In this document: one piece after another, positions 14,789 through 20,583 of the stretch
Numbering within the stretch: the stretch's first letter is position 1
How the letters are laid out: every line of letters starts with the position of its first letter
DNA from: Nocardioides sp.
Lineage (GTDB): Bacteria; Actinomycetota; Actinomycetes; Propionibacteriales; Nocardioidaceae
Length of the DNA: 21,760 nt
Direction: 5' to 3'
NCBI GenBank assembly: GCA_021166815.1
Contig: JAJPEO010000343.1
Location: 1-21,760, forward strand
The notes under the pieces: model-generated
What the model saw: the letters and a program-made list of their open reading frames with translations, nothing else
The model's database searches: none
What the model was told of the DNA's origin: nothing
Program-made: the position numbers and the translations under genes

Positions 14789-17034
14789 GCGCGGCTGCAC
14801 CTCGCCGGTGGCTGTGGCCGCTGGTGGTGTGCCTGGTGACCGCCGCCTACACCGCCGTCCCGTTCGTCCTCGAGCCGCGCTTCTTCCAGCGCGGTGACAC
14901 CGCCGCCCAGTTCGCCCCGACGTGGTTCCACTTCGGCGAGATGGTGCGCGCGGGCCAGTGGCCGGTCTGGCTCGACCCGCAGTCGTGGGCAGGCGGCAAC
15001 TACGCCGGCGAGGCGCTCTTCGGCACCTACAACCCGCTCAACGTGCTGATCTGGCTGGCGGTCTCGCTCGGGCCGGACCTCGCCGTGACGACCTACCTGG
15101 TCAAGGCCACGGTGATGGTGCTGCTCGCGCTGGGCACCTACCTCCTGGCCCGCGAGTACGACGCCCTGCCGTGGGCCTCCGCGGTGGTTGCCGTCGCGCT
15201 GCCCTTCTCCGGGTTCACGCTGTTCTGGGACGCCGGCTCGTGGCCCGCGGGACTGATGGCCTTCGCCTACGCCCCGTGGGTGTGGGTGACCTTCCGGCGT
15301 GCGCTGCGCGGCGTCGGAAACCCGTTCTGGGCGTTCCTCGCCGGGGCGCTCGCCGTGCTCAACGGCAACCCGTACGGCACCCTCGCGGTCGTCGTGATCG
15401 GCGCGGCGATGGTCGTGGAGGGCGCGGTCACCCGGGCCTGGGGCGGACTGCTCAAGGTCGTGCTCGCCGGCGTCGCGATCGCCGCCTTCCTCCCGCTGGT
15501 CTACATCCCGCTGCTGGAGACCGCCGACCTGGCCGTGCGCTCCACCCAGGGCGCGCTCTTCGAGAACTCCGGCAAGCTCCGGCCGGCCGTCGGTGACCTG
15601 TTCGCCGCGAGCTCGCCGCTGCACGTGCCCCCGATCAAGGCGATCACCGGGCCGATGCAGGTGCCGGCCACTTTCCTGGCCTGGTTCGTCCTGCCCCTGC
15701 TGCCGTGGCTGCGGTACGCGGCCCTGCGCGGTCGCGCCCGCGAGCTGACCGGACTGACGCTCGTCACGGTCGCGTACCTCGCCATGACGCTCGGTCCCAG
15801 CAAGCTGTGGCTCTTCCGCTGGCCGCTGCGGGTGATCGAGTACTTCCACCTCGGCGTGCTGGTGGTGCTGGCGGTCCTGCTCAGCCACGGGCTGGCCACG
15901 ACGTCCCTGCGCCCGCGGCTGCTCGGCTCCGCCGCGATCGTGGCGACCATGGGCTGGCTCACGTGGTCACAGGACCCGGCGGGCCTGCGACGTGCGGTCG
16001 TGGGCACCGCGGTCGTGGCGGTGCTGGTCGTCGTGCTGCTCGGGGCGCACCTGCTCCTGCGGCGCACGGGCGCGGTGGCGCTGGTGGCGCTCGGGGGCAT
16101 CGGCGCCGTCCTGGCCCTGCAGGTCGCGGTGATCGGCGAGAACGCGAGCTCGCGCGTGTGGCACGTGCCCACCGACGTCTCCGCGCTGCAGCGCGACTTC
16201 GCCGACCGCGAGGGCCGGGTGATGCAGTTCGCCGACCTCAAGCCCCTGCAGAACCGGGCCACGCGCAGCGGCGACACCCGCAAGCTGGAGCAGCAGTGGC
16301 AGACCTTCCTGCCCGGCAGCATGTACCACCCGGCGGGAGTCGACGCCGTCAACAACTACACCGGCATGGGCTTCTTGCCGTTCACCCGCACCTTCTGCAT
16401 GGAGTACGACGGCCTCACCCAGAAGTGCGGCTACCGCAACCTGTGGCGCGTGGGTGGCTCCGGGCAGCCGCCGCTGGCCGACCTGATGAAGCTCGACACG
16501 ATCGTGGTGCAGAAGAGCCTGGCCGCGGGCGTGGCTCCGGGGGAAGGGTGGCGCGAGGAGTCGCGCGACGAGCGCGCCGTCGTCCTGCGCCACGACGGCG
16601 AGCACGACTTCGAGGGCTCCTCGCTGAGCTGGGCGAGCGACGGCATCGCCGTGGACTCGGCCGAGACGCGCGACCTGCTGCACGAGCGCGTGGACGTGGA
16701 CGCGTCCGCCGGTGGCGGTCGGCTCGTCTTCGCCATGCTGGGGTGGCCCGGCTGGGAGGCCGAGCTCGGCGGGCAGGCGCTGCGCGTCGGCCACTCCGAG
16801 GCCGGGCTGCTCACCGTCGAGGTGCCGGCAGGCGCGAGCGGACGGCTCGACCTGGTCTACCGCCCGCCCGGTCTCGGTGTCGGGCTGGGCGCAGCGGGCC
16901 TCGGGACGGTGCTCGCGCTGGGGCTCGGCCTGGCCGGTCGCATCGGCTCTCGGCGCCGCTCGGAGGACGTCGCGCCTGTGACGTCTCTCTCCGACGATGC
17001 TGGTGCCGAAGGGGGCTCCCGCTCACTAGACTGA
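14785..17034 (+). CDS. YfhO-like GT-C family membrane glycosyltransferase
   Basis: GTG 14785 overlaps the GT2 stop (GTGA). The 749-aa protein begins with a membrane helix followed by an external loop with acidic and aromatic residues (FQRGDTAAQFAPTWFHFGEM), as in GT-C enzymes where the first loop carries the catalytic acid. Roughly a dozen membrane helices extend to about residue 460. A soluble extracytoplasmic domain (about 460-690) with three Cys follows, then a last membrane helix (about 698-718) and a charged cytoplasmic tail. The layout matches YfhO/GtrC-like proteins that use undecaprenyl-phosphate sugars to glycosylate wall polymers such as lipoteichoic acid. Its partner is probably the upstream GT2. 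The acceptor is unknown. The stop codon lies in an inverted repeat with a promoter-like element. Confidence 0.85.
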   Translation: MSAAAPRRWLWPLVVCLVTAAYTAVPFVLEPRFFQRGDTAAQFAPTWFHFGEMVRAGQWPVWLDPQSWAGGNYAGEALFGTYNPLNVLIWLAVSLGPDLAVTTYLVKATVMVLLALGTYLLAREYDALPWASAVVAVALPFSGFTLFWDAGSWPAGLMAFAYAPWVWVTFRRALRGVGNPFWAFLAGALAVLNGNPYGTLAVVVIGAAMVVEGAVTRAWGGLLKVVLAGVAIAAFLPLVYIPLLETADLAVRSTQGALFENSGKLRPAVGDLFAASSPLHVPPIKAITGPMQVPATFLAWFVLPLLPWLRYAALRGRARELTGLTLVTVAYLAMTLGPSKLWLFRWPLRVIEYFHLGVLVVLAVLLSHGLATTSLRPRLLGSAAIVATMGWLTWSQDPAGLRRAVVGTAVVAVLVVVLLGAHLLLRRTGAVALVALGGIGAVLALQVAVIGENASSRVWHVPTDVSALQRDFADREGRVMQFADLKPLQNRATRSGDTRKLEQQWQTFLPGSMYHPAGVDAVNNYTGMGFLPFTRTFCMEYDGLTQKCGYRNLWRVGGSGQPPLADLMKLDTIVVQKSLAAGVAPGEGWREESRDERAVVLRHDGEHDFEGSSLSWASDGIAVDSAETRDLLHERVDVDASAGGGRLVFAMLGWPGWEAELGGQALRVGHSEAGLLTVEVPAGASGRLDLVYRPPGLGVGLGAAGLGTVLALGLGLAGRIGSRRRSEDVAPVTSLSDDAGAEGGSRSLD

Positions 17035-17038
17035 GCGG
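17019..17038 (+). promoter_or_regulatory. Inverted repeat around the GT-C stop codon with embedded -10-like TAGACT
   Basis: CCGCTCA (17019-17025) and TGAGCGG (17032-17038) form a perfect 7-bp inverted repeat around CTAGAC. The TGA stop of the GT-C gene is at 17032-17034, and TAGACT (17027-17032) is a good actinobacterial -10 for the acyl-CoA dehydrogenase gene that starts at 17070. It may be an operator over a promoter, a weak terminator, or both. No convincing -35 is seen. Confidence 0.35.
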
Positions 17039-17069
17039 CTGTTCGAGCCCCCAGCGCAAAGGACCACAC

Positions 17070-18266
17070 ATGCCTCGCCTCTGCCAGACCGACGACCTCA
17101 CCGAGGACCAGACCGAGATCCTCAAGGCCGTACGGCAGTTCGTGGACGAGCGGATCATCCCGGTCGCCCAGGAGCTCGAGCACAAGGACGAGTACCCCAC
17201 CGACATCATCGAGGGCCTCAAGGAGCTCGGTGTCTTCGGCCTGACCATCCCCGAGGAGTTCGGCGGGCTCGGTGAGTCGCTGCTGACGTACGCGCTGGTG
17301 GTCGAGGAGATCGCGCGCGGCTGGATGAGCGTCTCCGGCGTCATCAACACCCACTTCATCGTCGCGTACATGCTGATGAAGCACGGCACCGACGAGCAGA
17401 AGCAGAAGTACCTCCCCCGTATGGCCACCGGCGAGGTGCGCGGCGCGTTCTCGATGTCCGAGCCCGGGCTGGGCTCCGACGTCTCGGCCGTGTCGACCAA
17501 GGCGACCAGGCAGGACGACGGCTCGTACTCCATCACCGGCCAGAAGATGTGGCTGACCAACGGTGCGACCTCGACGCTCGTGGCGCTGCTCACCAAGACC
17601 GACGAGGGCGCCGACTCGGTCTACAAGAACATGACCACCTTCCTCGTCGAGAAGGAGCCCGGCTTCGGCGAGACCGCCCAGGGCGTCACCGTGCCCGGCA
17701 AGATCGACAAGATGGGCTACAAGGGCGTCGAGACGACCGAGCTCATCCTCGAGGGCCACCAGATCGCCGCCGAGCAGATCCTGGGCGGCGAGCCCGGCAA
17801 GGGCTTCTTCCAGATGATGGACGGCGTCGAGGTCGGCCGCGTCAACGTCGCCGCCCGCGCGTGCGGCCTGGCGTGGCGTGCCTTCGAGCTGGGCGTCGCC
17901 TACGCCCAGCAGCGCCACACGTTCGGCAAGCCGATCGCCGAGCACCAGGCCGTGCTGTTCCGCATCGCCGAGATGGCCACCAAGGTCGAGGTCGCCCACA
18001 ACATGATGGTGCGCGCGGCTCGCCTCAAGGACACCGGCAAGCGCATGGACGTCGAGGCCGGCATGGCCAAGATGGTCGCCTCGGAGTACGCCAGCGAGGT
18101 CGTGGAGGCCTCCTTCCGCATCCACGGCGGCTACGGCTACTCCAAGGAGTACGAGATCGAGCGCATCTACCGCGAGGTCGCGTTCATGCTGATCGGCGAG
18201 GGCACCTCCGACATCCAGAAGATGATCATCGGCCGCAGCCTGCTCAAGGACTACCAGCTGCGCTGA
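17070..18266 (+). CDS. Acyl-CoA dehydrogenase
   Basis: ATG 17070 lies six bases after AAAGGA. The 398-aa protein is a full-length acyl-CoA dehydrogenase. It has an N-terminal helical domain (IPEEFGGLG, 60-68), a middle beta domain with the FAD/substrate motif FSMSEPGLGSD (127-137) and KMWLTNG (159-165), and a C-terminal helical domain with RHTFGKPIAEHQ (282-293), the IHGGYGYSKE motif (351-360) and the catalytic base Glu377 in GEGTSDIQ. It oxidises an acyl-CoA thioester to the trans-2-enoyl-CoA, passing electrons to ETF in the cytoplasm. Chain length cannot be read from the sequence. It is separated from the glycan genes on both sides by an inverted repeat and a terminator, so it seems to be a single-gene unit with no known link to them. 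Confidence 0.95.
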   Translation: MPRLCQTDDLTEDQTEILKAVRQFVDERIIPVAQELEHKDEYPTDIIEGLKELGVFGLTIPEEFGGLGESLLTYALVVEEIARGWMSVSGVINTHFIVAYMLMKHGTDEQKQKYLPRMATGEVRGAFSMSEPGLGSDVSAVSTKATRQDDGSYSITGQKMWLTNGATSTLVALLTKTDEGADSVYKNMTTFLVEKEPGFGETAQGVTVPGKIDKMGYKGVETTELILEGHQIAAEQILGGEPGKGFFQMMDGVEVGRVNVAARACGLAWRAFELGVAYAQQRHTFGKPIAEHQAVLFRIAEMATKVEVAHNMMVRAARLKDTGKRMDVEAGMAKMVASEYASEVVEASFRIHGGYGYSKEYEIERIYREVAFMLIGEGTSDIQKMIIGRSLLKDYQLR

Positions 18267-18303
18267 CCGCGTCCGCGGGTCCGGGCCGGACCCGGACGCG
18301 GTC
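18265..18303 (+). terminator. Strong GC-rich hairpin terminator after the acyl-CoA dehydrogenase
   Basis: GACCGCGTCC pairs with GGACGCGGTC (10 bp). After a 2-base bulge on the left side, GGGTCC pairs with GGACCC (6 bp) around the loop GGGCC. The stem begins inside the TGA stop (18264-18266). There is no U tract, as is common for actinobacterial intrinsic terminators. It ends only five bases before the -10-like element of the next gene. Confidence 0.7.
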
Positions 18304-18307
18304 GCCC

Positions 18308-18313
18308 TAGGGT
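18308..18313 (+). promoter_or_regulatory. Candidate -10 element (TAGGGT), leaderless start of the second glycan operon
   Basis: TAGGGT fits TAnnnT and stands six bases before the ATG at 18320, so transcription could begin at the start codon. The AGGG within it might alternatively act as a Shine-Dalgarno for a longer transcript. The -35 region would fall inside the terminator hairpin and shows no consensus. Confidence 0.35.
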
Positions 18314-18319
18314 GATCCC

Positions 18320-19369
18320 ATGGCGAGACGGGTCCATCTGCACATCGGCGCCCCCAAGTCCGGCACCACCTACCTGCAGACGATCCTGTGGCGCAACCGC
18401 GACCTGCTGCGTGAGGCGGGGGTCCTGGTCCCGGGGCGCGGCTTGGTCGACTACAACCGTGCCGCCGTCGCGATGCGGGTGGAGCACCAGGGCGACGGGG
18501 AGGCGGCCCGGGCCTGGCGCGCGATGCTGCAGGAGGTCCATGCCTTCGACGGCGACGTCGTCATGAGCGGCGAGTGGTTCTGCCTGGCTCCGGCACACCT
18601 GGTGGGCCGCACCATCGAGCAGCTCGCGCCGGCGGAGGTGTCGGTGGTCTTCAGTGCGCGGGCCTTCGTCTCGCAGGTGCCTGCCGCGTGGCAGGAGAGC
18701 CTCAAGCGGGGCAACCCGCTCTCCCTCGACGACTTCGTCGACCGGCTGTGGCAGGGCCGGCGCCGATGGAGCTGGGGCACCCTGGATGCGCGGACCGTCC
18801 TCGAGCGCTGGCTGCCGCACGTACCGGTCCAGCGGATGGCCCTGGTGACGGTGCCGCGCGATCGGCGCGAGCCCGACGCCTTGCTGACGCGGTTCTCCGA
18901 GGCGTTGTCCTTCCCCCGTGGCGGGCTGGACCTGGGCGAGGCCGCCCGCAACGAGTCCCTCAGCGTCGAGTCCGCCGAGCTGCTGCGCAAGGTGGCGCCA
19001 CGGGCCCAGGAGGTCATCGACTTCAGCGATCGCCACTGGGCCGACGAGTACCGCTGGATGCGCCGCTACCTCGCCCACGACCTGCTCGTCCCGCAGGAGG
19101 GTCACCGCATCGCCCTGCGCCGCAAGGACGTCTCCCGCCTGCGCCGCCGCTCGCAGGAGGTCGTCGACTGGGCGCGCACCTCGGGGATCAGGGTCGTCGG
19201 TGACCTCGACGACCTCGTCGAGGTGGGCAACCCCGAGCACAGCCTGCACCCTTCCAAGGTCGACGCGGCCGCGCAGCTCGAGCGGGCGGTCCCGGTGATG
19301 GCCCGCCTGCTGCACGACCTGAGAGCCGCCACCCTGGCTGCCGAGGACGAGCGCAAGGAGCGGGCATGA
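18320..19369 (+). CDS. Sulfotransferase-like protein (paralogue of the one at 12292)
   Basis: The 349-aa protein begins MARRVHLHIGAPKSGTTYLQ, with the 5'-phosphosulfate loop PKSGTT at residues 12-17. A second motif, VSVVFSARAFVSQVPAAWQ, fits the 3'-phosphate binding element. The order of motifs, the ARNESLSVESAELLRKV stretch (compare VNESLGVVEAELLRRVN in the other copy) and the C-terminal RVVGDLDDL (compare RVHGDLDDLRP) show that the two proteins are true paralogues, although this one lacks the long coiled-coil tail. It probably sulfates, or is derived from an enzyme that sulfates, a sugar hydroxyl. It follows the terminator of the acyl-CoA dehydrogenase and overlaps the first GT4 gene by four bases (ATGA), starting a second coupled glycan operon. 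Confidence 0.83.
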   Translation: MARRVHLHIGAPKSGTTYLQTILWRNRDLLREAGVLVPGRGLVDYNRAAVAMRVEHQGDGEAARAWRAMLQEVHAFDGDVVMSGEWFCLAPAHLVGRTIEQLAPAEVSVVFSARAFVSQVPAAWQESLKRGNPLSLDDFVDRLWQGRRRWSWGTLDARTVLERWLPHVPVQRMALVTVPRDRREPDALLTRFSEALSFPRGGLDLGEAARNESLSVESAELLRKVAPRAQEVIDFSDRHWADEYRWMRRYLAHDLLVPQEGHRIALRRKDVSRLRRRSQEVVDWARTSGIRVVGDLDDLVEVGNPEHSLHPSKVDAAAQLERAVPVMARLLHDLRAATLAAEDERKERA

Positions 19370-20583
19370 GCCGTACGCGGGGCCGCGAGCAGGTCGTGTT
19401 CCTCATGTACACCGCCGACGGCGGGGGCGGGGTGGCCCGCACGGTCATCAACCTCGCCAACCAGCTCTGCGCCACGCACGACGTCGAGATCGTCTCCGTG
19501 ACCGACCGCAAGGGCGGAGCACGGTTCCCGGTCGACCCGGCGGTGCGGGTGACCTACCTGCAGTCGCTGCGCAGGACCGAGCCCCGCAACCTGGCGCCGG
19601 GCGACCGGCGCTGGCGCGACCGGCCGGGCCGTACGGCACGCAGTCGTCGCCTGGCCGCCCGACCCACCAGCCTGCTGGGCGACATCAAGAACGTCATGCC
19701 CGGGATGACGGCGTGGGGTGATCGGTTGATCCGGCGCAAGATCCGGTCGTTGCGTGGGGGTGTGCTGATCACGACGCGGCCGTCGTTGCACGTGGCGGCG
19801 GCGCGGTGGGCGCGCCCGGGTGTGGTGACGATCGCTCAGGACCACCTCAACTTCCCCACGCGCAGCCGCACCGACTGGGTGATGGCGGCGCAGCGCGAGG
19901 CGTTGGAGGGGTTGGACGCGTTCGTGGTGCTGACGGCCGAGGACGAGGCGGACTACCGGGCGTGGGTGCCGGGGGCGCGGGCGCGGGTGGTGACGATCCC
20001 GAATGCGTCGTCGTGGGCGGTGGCCGGGGGGCCGCCGGACCTGTCGGTGCCGGTGGCGGTGACGGGTGGGCGGTTCGAGCATCGCAAGGGCTTCGTGCGG
20101 ATGGTGCAGGCGTGGGCGCAGGTGGCGGGGGAGTTCCCGCAGTGGCAGCTGCACATCTATGGCTCGGGTGCGGAGCAGGGCCGGATCGAGGCGGCGATCG
20201 AGTCCGGCGGGGTGGCGGACTCGGTGGTGCTGAAGGGCTACAGCCAGGACTTCGACCGGGTGTTGCGCAGTGGGTCGGTCTACCTGATGGCCTCGCACTA
20301 CGAGGGTTTCCCGATGGTGTTGGTGGAGGCGATGGGCAGTGGGTTGCCGTTGGTGGCCTACGACTGTCCGCGCGGTCCGGCTGACGTGATCGAGGACGGG
20401 GTCAACGGCCGGTTGGTGCCCGACGGGGATCGTGATGCCTATGCGGAGGCGTTGCGTGAGGTGCTGTCCGACCTGGGGGTGCGGGAGCGGATGGCCCGTG
20501 CCGGCCTGGAGCGTGCCCGCGCCTACCAGCCCGAGGTGATCACCCAGCGCTGGCGCGAGCTCATCGAGGACCTGCGCGGATGA
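19366..20583 (+). CDS. GT4-family glycosyltransferase, copy 1 (TagE-like motifs)
   Basis: The 405-aa protein has a GT-B fold. The N-terminal domain has the glycine-rich loop TADGGGGVARTVINLAN (16-32), and the C-terminal domain has VAVTGGRFEHRKGFVRMV, HIYGSG, the E-x7-E motif from E313 to E321 (EGFPMVLVE) and AYDCPRGPADVIEDGVNG (331-348). The DCP-x-GP-x-x-I-x-x-G-x-NG pattern is typical of TagE-type poly(glycerol-phosphate) glucosyltransferases and related wall-glycan GT4 enzymes, which act in the cytoplasm with a nucleotide sugar. From M114 onward the DNA is about 94% identical to the next gene, while residues 1-113 are much more diverged. That shared part also uses G- and T-ending codons and TTG Leu, unlike the C-ending codons of its own 5' end. 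Mosaic origin is likely. Confidence 0.9.
   Translation: MSRTRGREQVVFLMYTADGGGGVARTVINLANQLCATHDVEIVSVTDRKGGARFPVDPAVRVTYLQSLRRTEPRNLAPGDRRWRDRPGRTARSRRLAARPTSLLGDIKNVMPGMTAWGDRLIRRKIRSLRGGVLITTRPSLHVAAARWARPGVVTIAQDHLNFPTRSRTDWVMAAQREALEGLDAFVVLTAEDEADYRAWVPGARARVVTIPNASSWAVAGGPPDLSVPVAVTGGRFEHRKGFVRMVQAWAQVAGEFPQWQLHIYGSGAEQGRIEAAIESGGVADSVVLKGYSQDFDRVLRSGSVYLMASHYEGFPMVLVEAMGSGLPLVAYDCPRGPADVIEDGVNGRLVPDGDRDAYAEALREVLSDLGVRERMARAGLERARAYQPEVITQRWRELIEDLRG
19705..20400 (+). repeat. Long direct repeat, copy 1 (shared GT4 segment)
   Basis: This segment matches 20922-21617 at a constant offset of 1217 bases with no indels. The first 131 bases (19705-19835) are exactly identical. By hand count there are roughly 40 differences over 696 bases, clustered where residues SRTDWV of copy 1 become SKSPST in copy 2. 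Similarity continues more weakly to the gene end. Confidence 0.9.
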
